Shown one piece after another: positions 6,785-13,193 of a DNA stretch of 16,502 bases. The position numbers were made by a program, and so were the translations under genes. The notes beneath the pieces are model-generated. The model did no database searches and had not been told where the DNA came from. It worked only from the letters and a program-made list of their open reading frames with translations. Numbering within the stretch: position 1 is the stretch's first letter; every line of letters begins with the position of its first letter. This stretch comes from Ktedonobacterales bacterium. GTDB lineage: Bacteria; Chloroflexota; Ktedonobacteria; Ktedonobacterales; JADMIN01. The DNA lies in NCBI GenBank assembly GCA_025450405.1, contig JANWHL010000283.1, positions 1 to 16,502 on the forward strand, in the 5' to 3' direction.

Positions 6785-8461
6785 TCAGGCGCGCCGGGTG
6801 GGCACGTCGTCGGGAAGCGGTTGGTCAGCTAGAGGTGAGCGCGACGTCCGGGCGTCGCGTGCCGTCAATGCTGGCAGAGAGGCTCGCCACGGAGATGCCC
6901 GCCAGGCCGCCAGGCGCGGCCACGCGCGGGCGATCAGGGCCAGCGTGAGGACGGCGGTGACGAGATACATGGCGGGATAGAGCCAGGCGTAGGAGTCCGA
7001 GACGTAGGCGATGTAGGTGAGCGGCAGGAGGCCGGTGAGGAGCCAGGCGCCGAGCGCGAGGGCCGCCACGACGTGGCGCGCGACGGCGAGGGTCGCGGCG
7101 CAGAAGGGCAGCAGCGCGGCGGCGTACCAGGGGAAGATGTGTGGCGAGAACGCCAGCCAGATCACGATCAGAACGGCAGCCGCGCCCAGCGGGCCGAGGC
7201 GGAGAGGAGGCGGATGAACCACAGAGGATACAGAGGAGGGGAAAGGGTCCTCACCTCCGGCCCCGCTCCTTGCGAGGAGAGGGGAGTCAGGAGACCTCAC
7301 CCCCAGCCCCTCTCCCGGTGGGAGAGGGGAGTCAGACCCGCGCGGGCGCAGCCAGACCACGACGGCGACGCTGGCGGCGGCGCCAGCCATGCCCGCGGCC
7401 TGGACGGCGATGATGTTCACGTTCAGGAGGCCGCCGAGCCAGCGCAGGGCCAGGAGCGCGCCGCCATAGTTGATGTGGACCTGGGTCAGATAGGTGTCGA
7501 GGAAGCCGAGGGCGGCAAAGCCTTCGTGCCAGTAGGGAGCGTAGCCAAGGGCCAGCGTGGCCGCGAGCGCCGCCGCGAGGCCCCAATCGCGCCGGCGGCC
7601 GAGGGCGAGGACCAGGGCGATGGGATAGAGCTTGACGAGCGTGGCGGCGGCGATGAGGATGCCGACGAGCGCGCGTGAGCCGCGGAAGCGGGTGGTATTC
7701 GCCCAGAGCGCGGCCGTGATCAGCGCGACGGCGGCGGCATCGACGTGGCCGTTCAGCGCGAACTCGACGATCGGGAGCGGCGCCCAGAGGTAGATGAAGG
7801 CGCGGCGCGGGTCCTGGCGGCGGCGGACCAGCAGCGCCACGAGCGCGACGCCGGCCAGCAGATCGAGGATCGTCATCTCGCCCTTGATCATCCAGACGTT
7901 GTGCGGCGCGATGGCATAGGCCAGACGGTAGAGGAACTGGGCGCCGGGCGGATAGATAGTGGGCACGTTGCTCCAGGGAATGCGCGTGTAGAAGCGGGGG
8001 TCGCGCAGGGCGTCGTAGCCGGGCCAAGCGGGGCCGTGCAGGTAGGGGCTGAGACCGTGCGCGGTGAGGTTGGCGTCCCAGAGATAGCGATAGGCGTCGC
8101 GCGAGAGCAGCGGCGGGATGGGCAGGAGCAGGGCGCGGAAGATCAGCGCGCCGCCGGCGAGCACGGCCCACTCCAACCGGCGCCAGCCGCGCGCGAGCGG
8201 AGCGGGGCACGCCAGCAGCAGCCAACACGCCAGCGCGTAGGGCACCCAGAGGGCGGTGGTCAGGAGGGTGATGGGGGCGGTCTGGCCCACCAGCGCGGCG
8301 GGGGCGAGCGGGTGGAACGCCGCGTAGCCGGCGATCGACGTGAGCGCCAGGCCGGTCAGCGCCAGCGGGCGGAACGCGTTGGACCGGGTCACCGACCATG
8401 GCGCGGAGACCGCGAACGATCTCCACGTGGGCACCGGGGCCTCGCCGACGAGTCGCGCCAT
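6785..8461 (-). CDS. GT-C family integral membrane glycosyltransferase with in-frame repeat insertion
   Basis: A 558-residue polytopic protein, about 12 hydrophobic segments, resembling MptB/GT87-like polyprenol-phosphate-sugar-dependent transferases. The first extracytoplasmic loop has the acidic GT-C motif SRDAYRYLWDANLTAHGLSPY-type (Arg121-Asp122; quoted part 120-139), followed by TIYPPGAQFLYRL (168-180) and NGHVDAAAVAL (237-247), all typical of this group. The role would be transfer of a sugar from a lipid carrier on the outer face of the membrane; acceptor unknown. Residues about 375-416 are hydrophilic, Ser/Pro/Gly-rich and encoded entirely by interspersed repeats (7218-7335), inserted between two helices without frame loss. 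GGAAAGG lies 8 nt before the ATG. The leader holds two overlapping inverted repeats. It follows the sensor kinase gene after 99 nt and precedes the radical SAM gene by 14 nt. Confidence 0.85.
   Translation of the reverse strand: MARLVGEAPVPTWRSFAVSAPWSVTRSNAFRPLALTGLALTSIAGYAAFHPLAPAALVGQTAPITLLTTALWVPYALACWLLLACPAPLARGWRRLEWAVLAGGALIFRALLLPIPPLLSRDAYRYLWDANLTAHGLSPYLHGPAWPGYDALRDPRFYTRIPWSNVPTIYPPGAQFLYRLAYAIAPHNVWMIKGEMTILDLLAGVALVALLVRRRQDPRRAFIYLWAPLPIVEFALNGHVDAAAVALITAALWANTTRFRGSRALVGILIAAATLVKLYPIALVLALGRRRDWGLAAALAATLALGYAPYWHEGFAALGFLDTYLTQVHINYGGALLALRWLGGLLNVNIIAVQAAGMAGAAASVAVVVWLRPRGSDSPLPPGEGLGVRSPDSPLLARSGAGGEDPFPSSVSSVVHPPPLRLGPLGAAAVLIVIWLAFSPHIFPWYAAALLPFCAATLAVARHVVAALALGAWLLTGLLPLTYIAYVSDSYAWLYPAMYLVTAVLTLALIARAWPRLAAWRASPWRASLPALTARDARTSRSPLADQPLPDDVPTRRA
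7218..7335. repeat. two interspersed palindromes plus CACAGAG stub inside a gene
   Basis: A CACAGAGGATACAGAGGAGG segment (about 7219-7240) leads into palindrome copy A (7249-7291, arms 7261-7269 and 7276-7284 around TTGCGA, one mismatch) and copy B (7295-7335, perfect 10-bp arms 7307-7316 and 7320-7329 around GGT). Both copies end in GGGGAGTCAG. They are homologous to the intergenic copies at 3021-3060 and 11176-11252, and here form about 40 codons of the glycosyltransferase. Confidence 0.88.
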
Positions 8462-8485
8462 GAACGCCGCCTTTCCGCGTGGAGG

Positions 8486-8526
8486 GGCGGCGCCGGTGCG
8501 CCGCCAATCACGACGATAGATTGGCG
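8486..8526 (-). promoter_or_regulatory. overlapping inverted repeats in the glycosyltransferase leader
   Basis: Two perfect 8-bp inverted repeats share bases. Repeat A pairs 8486-8493 with 8498-8505 (GGCGGCGC/GCGCCGCC, 4-nt loop). Repeat B pairs 8502-8509 with 8519-8526 (CGCCAATC/GATTGGCG, 9-nt spacer). They overlap at 8502-8505, so the two RNA hairpins exclude each other. Hairpin A ends about 10 nt before the Shine-Dalgarno sequence. No T-run follows, so it is not a classical terminator; B could equally be a protein operator. Confidence 0.45.
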
Positions 8527-8560
8527 ACGTTGTGGGTGCGTGACAGAGCTTACGCCGGCA

Positions 8561-10135
8561 TTACGGGGCGGCGGAGCGGTGGACGGGCAGTGTGAAGCTG
8601 ATGCACGTGCCCGGCGCGGCGCCCGCCGCGGAGTCGCCCAGGGCGAGATCGCCCCATTCGGCCCCGTTCGCACGCCCTGGGCCAGTGTCCCGATCGCCCC
8701 CGGACGCGGGTCCACGAACAAGCGACCTTGCCTCCGAAGAGAGCGGCGATTCGGCCCAGATCTGGCCATCGTGGGCCTCCACCACGCGACGCGCGATCGC
8801 CAGGCCCAGGCCGGCGCCAGAGGCCGGCGGCGGGGCGCGATCCAGCGCGCTCGCGTCGCTCTGGGGTGGTGCTCCGGTGTCGCGCCGGCGCGAGGTTTCG
8901 CCGCGGTACATCGGCTCGAAAACATGTGGGAGGTCGTTCGCGGGGATGCCCTCACCCGTGTCGGCGACACGCACGAGCACGACGGGGGCCGCGGTGGGGT
9001 CGTCCAGGGACGCGGTGCGAGAGGGGTCGCGGGCGACGCGGCCATCACGAACCGCGGCGTGGACGGCGACGCGACCGCCGGACGGGGTATGCGCGAGCGC
9101 GTTCTGGACCAGGTTGGCCAGGAGGCGGTGGACCTGGCGCGCGTCCACCCGGACCGGGGGCAGTTCGCCGGTGACTTCGCCAGTGAGCTGGATGCCGCGC
9201 TGAGCGGCCTGGGCGGACATCGCTTCGAGTTGGTCGGAGATCAGGTCGTCGAGCGCCACCAGCTCCAACCGGGGGCCGGGGCGGCCAGGCGGAATGGCTT
9301 CGAGGCGCGCCAGCTCGAAGAGGTCATCGATCAGGACGGAGAGGTGGCGCACCTCCATGTCGATGGTGCGCTGGTAGCGGGCGACCACGGCCGGGTCGGT
9401 GACGACCCCATCAGTGACGGCCTCGATGAGCGCGCGGATGGACGCGAGGGGGGTGCGGAGGTCGTGCGAGAGGGCGGCGATGACCTGGCGCCGCTCGCGC
9501 TCGGCTTTGCGCTGGCGGGCGAAGGCCTCCTCGACGCTGGCGGCCATCTGGTTGAACCACGCCCCGAGCCGCACCAATTCGTTGGCGCCGCTCACATCGC
9601 CCGCGGTGAGGCGAAAGCCGTAGTCACCACCAGCGACGCGTCGCGCGCCGGCCTCGACGCGGCGTATGGCGGCGGCCACCGCGCCGGAGACCGAAGACGA
9701 GAGCGCCACCCCCACCACGGCGCTAAACAGCAGAATGTCGAGCACGAGGAGGCTATCGGCGTCGGAGAGGAACATCAGGCGGGCGACGAGCAGGACGTTG
9801 AAGGAGATGATCAGGGCGGTGAGGACAGCCGGGATGGCGAAACGCACGCGCACACTCGCCAGGGGGCCAGACGCGGTCAGCCAGAGCGCGGCGGCGCCCA
9901 GGAGGACCGAGGTCACACCGCCCACCACGAGGTAGCGGGCGAGGGCGGCGAGGTGGGCGGCGGGGGGATGGAGGAGCAGGGCGCAGACCACCAGGGTCAC
10001 CACCCAGGCGAGGGCCCACACCCCCAGCCAGCGCGCGGACGCGGCGGCCCAGGCGCGCCAGGGGGGGCGCCCGGAAGGGGCGGATGGCGGTGGGGCAAGG
10101 AGCGCGTGCGCGGCGGGCTCACGGGTCGTCAGCAT
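8561..10135 (-). CDS. membrane sensor histidine kinase
   Basis: A 524-residue histidine kinase, partner of the response regulator just upstream. Four hydrophobic helices (about 33-55, 63-86, 95-119, 125-150) with very short loops leave no sizeable extracytoplasmic sensor, so it may sense in the membrane or through a partner. Then come a HAMP-like segment (about 151-200), HisKA with ALSHDLRTPLASI (His224), N box NLVQNALAHTPSGG (near 340), G1 VADTGEGIP (near 392) and G2 GAGLGLAIARRVVEAHDG (near 440). The ATPase domain carries extra low-complexity stretches before G1, in the ATP lid and before the last strand. The start at ATG 10135 is chosen for GGGAGGG 5 nt upstream; an in-frame GTG at 10195 would overlap the regulator gene. 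Gap to the regulator is 29 nt. Confidence 0.93.
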   Translation of the reverse strand: MLTTREPAAHALLAPPPSAPSGRPPWRAWAAASARWLGVWALAWVVTLVVCALLLHPPAAHLAALARYLVVGGVTSVLLGAAALWLTASGPLASVRVRFAIPAVLTALIISFNVLLVARLMFLSDADSLLVLDILLFSAVVGVALSSSVSGAVAAAIRRVEAGARRVAGGDYGFRLTAGDVSGANELVRLGAWFNQMAASVEEAFARQRKAERERRQVIAALSHDLRTPLASIRALIEAVTDGVVTDPAVVARYQRTIDMEVRHLSVLIDDLFELARLEAIPPGRPGPRLELVALDDLISDQLEAMSAQAAQRGIQLTGEVTGELPPVRVDARQVHRLLANLVQNALAHTPSGGRVAVHAAVRDGRVARDPSRTASLDDPTAAPVVLVRVADTGEGIPANDLPHVFEPMYRGETSRRRDTGAPPQSDASALDRAPPPASGAGLGLAIARRVVEAHDGQIWAESPLSSEARSLVRGPASGGDRDTGPGRANGAEWGDLALGDSAAGAAPGTCISFTLPVHRSAAP

Positions 10136-10164
10136 GTCTTCCCTCCCGCTGGGGGATCGGTGCG

Positions 10165-10908
10165 CTAGGGTTGGAATTTGTAGCCCACACCCCACACGGT
10201 CTTGATGTGTTGGGGACGCGCCGGGTCCATCTCGACTTTCTCGCGCAGGCGGCGGATGTGGACGGTCACGGTGCTGGCGTCGCCGTAGTAATCGTAGTCC
10301 CAGACGTTGTCGAGGAGCTGCTGGCGGCTGAAGACCTGGCCGGGATGGCTGGCCAAGAAGTGGAGGAGATCGAACTCCTTGGCGGTCACCTCGACCGGCG
10401 CGCCATCGCGGTGGACGGCGCGCAGCTCGGGTTGGATGGTGAGGGGGCCAAAGCGCAGGGTCCCGGCGAGCACCATCGCGGGGACGTTGGTGGCGGCGAT
10501 GCGGCGCATGATCGCGCGGACGCGCATCACCAGCTCGCGCGGGCTGAACGGCTTGGCGAGGTAGTCGTCGGCGCCGAGGCCAAAGCCGAGGAGCTTATCC
10601 TCTTCGTCCCCGCGGGCGGTCAGCATGATGATCGGCACGGCACTGGCGCCACGGAGCCGGCGGCAGACCTCGAGCCCGTCGACGCCGGGGAGCATGAGGT
10701 CGAGTACGACGAGATCGAGGGGCTGCTTCGCGGCGATCCGCAAGGCTTCCAGCCCGTCGGCGGCCTGGGTGGTGGCGAAGCCTTCGAGCTCGAGGTACTG
10801 GGCCACCACCTCGCGAATGGACGCCTCGTCTTCGACGATCAGCGCGTGGCGCCGTGTCTCGATGGTTGCGCTGATCGCCGCGCCGCCTTCGGTCTGTCGT
10901 TCCGCCAT
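10165..10908 (-). CDS. OmpR/PhoB-family response regulator
   Basis: A 247-residue two-component regulator. The receiver domain has acidic Glu26-Asp27 (VEDE), phospho-acceptor Asp70 (VVLDLMLPG), Thr97 (MLTAR) and Lys119 (AKPF). The C-terminal winged helix has VTAKEFDLLHFLASHPGQVF, the recognition-helix region STVTVHIRRLREKVE and the ending TVWGVGYKF. It is phosphorylated by the kinase encoded next, probably acting as a DNA-binding activator or repressor. The start is ATG 10908 with GGAGG 4 nt upstream. The frame stays open to 11304, but that upstream part is translated repeat DNA and was excluded. A tandem 15-bp repeat and -10-like TATAGT lie about 75-120 nt upstream, suggesting possible autoregulation. 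Confidence 0.95.
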   Translation of the reverse strand: MAERQTEGGAAISATIETRRHALIVEDEASIREVVAQYLELEGFATTQAADGLEALRIAAKQPLDLVVLDLMLPGVDGLEVCRRLRGASAVPIIMLTARGDEEDKLLGFGLGADDYLAKPFSPRELVMRVRAIMRRIAATNVPAMVLAGTLRFGPLTIQPELRAVHRDGAPVEVTAKEFDLLHFLASHPGQVFSRQQLLDNVWDYDYYGDASTVTVHIRRLREKVEMDPARPQHIKTVWGVGYKFQP

Positions 10909-10981
10909 GCCGCCTCCGCGCTCGCTGGTTCCTGGCGCGGCCGCGCGCGCCCACAGGCTGGGGCCCCAGCCGCTTCGCCTC

Positions 10982-11031
10982 ACTATAGTTGTCACATCTT
11001 GAGAAAGTCTTGCGCCAGAAAGTCTTGCGCC
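10982..11031 (-). promoter_or_regulatory. candidate promoter and operator of the two-component operon
   Basis: On the minus strand TATAGT (10987-10982) matches a sigma-70 -10 at five of six positions and starts about 74-79 nt before the regulator ATG. The -35 position is weak (GACTTT at 16-nt spacing). That -35 is formed by the downstream copy of the 15-bp tandem repeat, as expected if an activator bound there compensates for a poor -35. This is inference from spacing only. Confidence 0.4.
11002..11031. repeat. perfect 15-bp tandem direct repeat
   Basis: AGAAAGTCTTGCGCC occurs twice without spacer (11002-11016 and 11017-11031). OmpR-family regulators characteristically bind tandem direct repeats, so this could be the site of the adjacent regulator, although a 15-bp period is not a whole number of helical turns. 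It may also be a simple duplication. Confidence 0.85.
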
Positions 11032-11175
11032 GGGCGGGAGCGCGGGCCTGGCGCCGTCGCGAGCGCGGTAGCGGGTGGATCGCGGCGTGCGAATCGCTGT
11101 ACGCAAGACGCGCGTAAGATCGTGGGCCAACACTGGACGGGGGGGTGGATTCACAATGAGGCGGGGTCTGCGGTC

Positions 11176-11252
11176 CTCACCCCCAGCCCCCAGTGGGGGA
11201 CCCCAGCCCCCAGTGGGGGACCCCAGCCCCTCTCCTTGCGAGGAGAGGGGAG
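11176..11252. repeat. interspersed palindromic repeat, intergenic copy with 20-bp tandem duplication
   Basis: Starts CCTCACCCCCAGCCCC like the other copies, but a 20-bp unit (CCCCAGCCCCCAGTGGGGGA) is repeated perfectly at 11181-11200 and 11201-11220, each with its own CCCCCA/TGGGGG hairpin. The main stem, CCCCTCTCC (11227-11235) and GGAGAGGGG (11242-11250) around TTGCGA, follows. Confidence 0.85.
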
Positions 11253-11302
11253 GCTGGCGCACGACGCGAGCGGCGGATGGCGGGCGCGGCGGTGGGGCGG
11301 GC

Positions 11303-11555
11303 ATGCGGAATTGAAGTTCCGCGTGTCATCCTGAGCTTCGAGCGTTTTGTGAGGGCGGCGGACGAAAGGAGTTGGGGGGATGCGGCGGCTCAACCGTGGG
11401 GCTATTTTGAGGGAATCCTGAACGGCGAGCGGGGCATGGGAGTGGCGGGCAAAGGGGACGAAGAGCCAGCGACGGCGCGGCCAGCGGGGTATTTTCGCGA
11501 GAATCCTAGCATCGGGGCGTGTGGTGTGCGCGGCGGAAGGTGGAGATGGTCCGGA
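11303..11555. repeat. second half of composite interspersed repeat, copy 2
   Basis: ATGCGGAATTGAAGTTCCGC forms a perfect 6-bp hairpin, then CGTGTCATCCTGAGC, GTGAGGGCGGCGGACGAAAGG, a GGGGCTATTTTGAGGGAATC segment (11398-11421) with a second related copy at 11486-11509, and GGAGATGGTCC near 11543. It matches the order at 3108-3290. The distance from the palindrome block is nearly the same in both places (about 51 and 52 nt), so the two parts behave as one element. Confidence 0.6.
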
Positions 11556-11609
11556 CACGGATGAAGGCACCGACATGCCGGCGGCGATCCGGCCATGGCT
11601 TTATGTTCC

Positions 11610-11614
11610 GGAGG
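11610..11614 (+). promoter_or_regulatory. ribosome binding site deciding the GT2 start
   Basis: GGAGG lies 5 nt before ATG 11620 and favours that start over ATG 11638 and over the upstream GTG/ATG starts at 11521-11575, which lie in repeat-derived sequence. Confidence 0.65.
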
Positions 11615-11619
11615 ATGAC

Positions 11620-12435
11620 ATGGACGGGGGCGGGACGATGAAAGCAGCGCGACGGATCACGGTGGTGCTGCCGGCGCTGAACGAGGAGGAGGCCGTGGGC
11701 GGGCAGGTGGCGGCGCTGCTGGCGCACGCCGGTTTGCGCGCGCTGGGGCTGGGGCGGGTGATCGTGGTGGACAACGGCAGCGACGACGGGACGGCGGAAG
11801 TGGCCGCGGGGGCCGGCGCGGTGGTGGTGCGCGAGCCAAGGCGGGGCTACGGGCGGGCGTGCCTGGCCGGGGTGCTCGCGGCCGCGCCCGGCGACCTCAT
11901 CCTGCTGATGGACGCGGACGGGAGCGATGACCTCGACGGCGCGGCGCGGGTGGCGGGGCTGGCGGCGCGGGGCGCGGCGGACCTGGCGATGGGCTCGCGG
12001 GCGCGGGGGCACGTCGAGCCGGGCGCGCTGACGCCGCAGCAGCGTGTGGGGAACGCGCTGGCGGCGCTGCTGCTGCGGCCGCTGGCGGGGGTGCGGGTGA
12101 GCGACCTCGGGCCCGTGCGGGCGATCGGGCGCGAGGCGCTGCTGGCGCTGGACATGCGCGAGATGACGTATGGCTGGTCCACCGAGATGCTGATCAAGGC
12201 GGGGCGCGCGGGCTACCGCGTGGTGGAGGCGCCGGTGGACTACCACCGGCGGGCGGGGGGACGATCGAAGGTGGCGGGCACGCTGGGTGGGACGCTGCGG
12301 GCTTCGCGGGCGATCGTCGCGACGATCGCGCGGTACGCGCGCTGGCGTCCGGTGGGGCCGGGGGTGGCACCATCTGGAGCGGCGGCAGTGGGGCCGCTGG
12401 CGCACGGGGAGGTGGCTGAGGAGGCCGCGCCATGA
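11620..12435 (+). CDS. family 2 glycosyltransferase (DPM/DPG-synthase-like)
   Basis: A 271-residue GT-A fold glycosyltransferase. It has VVLPALNEEEAV at 15-26, the nucleotide-binding Asp51 in VVDNGSDDGT, the DxD-type MDADGSDD (Asp98, Asp100), and C-terminal YGWSTEMLIKAGRAGYRVVE and YHRRAGGRSKVAGT, typical of dolichol/polyprenol-phosphate sugar synthases and related GT2 enzymes. There is no C-terminal membrane anchor; the last 35 residues are Gly/Ala/Pro-rich. It could supply the lipid-linked sugar used by a GT-C transferase such as the one at 6785-8461, but that link is inference. It shares ATGA with the next gene (4-nt overlap), so the two are translationally coupled. Confidence 0.88.
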   Translation: MDGGGTMKAARRITVVLPALNEEEAVGGQVAALLAHAGLRALGLGRVIVVDNGSDDGTAEVAAGAGAVVVREPRRGYGRACLAGVLAAAPGDLILLMDADGSDDLDGAARVAGLAARGAADLAMGSRARGHVEPGALTPQQRVGNALAALLLRPLAGVRVSDLGPVRAIGREALLALDMREMTYGWSTEMLIKAGRAGYRVVEAPVDYHRRAGGRSKVAGTLGGTLRASRAIVATIARYARWRPVGPGVAPSGAAAVGPLAHGEVAEEAAP

Positions 12436-13193
12436 GCGAAGGAATGGGCGCGGGTGCGAGGCGTGCGCTGGCGATTGTGGCGAAGTATCCCACGCCAGGG
12501 GTGGCCAAGACCCGGCTGGCGGCGCGCATAGGCCCACGGGCCGCGGCGGAGCTGTATCGCGCGTTCCTGGGCGACCTGGCGGCGCGCTTCACGCGCGCGG
12601 CGGCGCGGGATGGCTACAGGCTGGTCTGGGCGCGGGCGCCGGGGCCGGGCGACCTGCGCGAGGTGGTGGGGGCGGGCGCGTGTGTCCCGCTCCAACGCGG
12701 CGAGGACTTCGCGACGCGGCTGTATCACGTCTGCGAAGACCTGCGGGCCGCGGGATACGGCGACATCGTCGTGAGTAGCTCGGACTCGCCGCACCTGCCG
12801 GCGCGGTGGGTACGCCAGGCGTTCGCGGCCATCGGGGACACGCGGATCGCGCTCGGGCCGGCCGAGGATGGGGGCTACTATTTGATCGGGCTGCGGGCGA
12901 CGAGCGAGGTGCCCGATCTCTTCCGCGGCATCGCGATGAGCACGGAGCGCGTGTACGCGGAGACGGTGGCGCGCGCGGGAGCTCTGGGGCTGGACGTGAC
13001 GCGGCTGCCGGCGACCTTCGACGTGGACGAGGTCGCCGACCTGGAGCGGCTGGCGACCGCGCTCGCGCGGCCGGGCGCGACGGCCGCCGCGTCTCCGCGG
13101 ACACTGGCGGCGTTGCGGCGGCTGGGTTTGGCGGCGCGCCACCCCTACGGCATGGTCGGGCGCGCGGGTCCAGCGATGGTGCCCCCGAGATAG
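12432..13193 (+). CDS. TIGR04282/DUF2064-family glycosyltransferase-like protein
   Basis: A 253-residue protein of the DUF2064 family (TIGR04282, nucleotidyl/glycosyl-transferase GT-A-like fold). It has IVAKYPTPGVAKTRLAARIG (15-34), the GEDFATRLYHV segment (about 90-100), SSDSPHLP (near 116), GPAEDGGYYLIGL (near 142) and FDVDEVADLERL (near 197), all hallmarks of the family. Members are often next to a GT2 gene, as here, and some take part in arsenosugar biosynthesis; the specific substrate here cannot be told. The last 49 nt overlap the 3' end of livF on the opposite strand, and the final 25 or so residues are not conserved-looking. Confidence 0.87.
   Translation: MSEGMGAGARRALAIVAKYPTPGVAKTRLAARIGPRAAAELYRAFLGDLAARFTRAAARDGYRLVWARAPGPGDLREVVGAGACVPLQRGEDFATRLYHVCEDLRAAGYGDIVVSSSDSPHLPARWVRQAFAAIGDTRIALGPAEDGGYYLIGLRATSEVPDLFRGIAMSTERVYAETVARAGALGLDVTRLPATFDVDEVADLERLATALARPGATAAASPRTLAALRRLGLAARHPYGMVGRAGPAMVPPR

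Larger units (their letters stand above)
10909..11619. other. divergent intergenic spacer with promoter region and interspersed repeats
   Basis: A 711-bp spacer between the divergent response regulator and GT2 genes. It holds a candidate regulator promoter (10982-11031), a word CGCAAGACGCGCGTAAGATC near 11102 partly matching the tandem repeat in the other orientation, a palindrome block with a 20-bp tandem duplication (11176-11252), and the GCGGAA-hairpin repeat with downstream relatives (11303-11555). I see no convincing + strand promoter for the GT2 gene and no gene; open frames across it are repeat-derived. Confidence 0.7.

Noticed and set aside
8486..8505. Intrinsic terminator after the kinase gene
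   Set aside because: The stem is strong but no T-run follows on the transcribed strand, and it sits just before a ribosome binding site; kept only as a possible regulatory structure.
7745..10168. 807-codon open frame on + across the glycosyltransferase and kinase genes
   Set aside because: It is antisense to two genes with clear conserved motifs. Its composition (Gly, Arg, Glu, Asp, Ala-rich, no domain) is typical of shadow frames in very GC-rich DNA.
10909..11304. N-terminal extension of the response regulator
   Set aside because: The frame is open only because the repeats lack stops in it; the ATG at 10908 has a GGAGG site and gives normal family length.
10084..11334. 416-codon + frame opposite the response regulator
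   Set aside because: Antisense shadow of the regulator, extended through repeat DNA; no recognisable protein.
5736..13193. Arsenosugar biosynthesis cluster (TIGR04282 protein plus GT2 plus radical SAM)
   Set aside because: The radical SAM protein has a SPASM C-terminus unlike ArsS, no arsM or arsenic regulator is seen, and the GT2 looks DPM/DPG-like.
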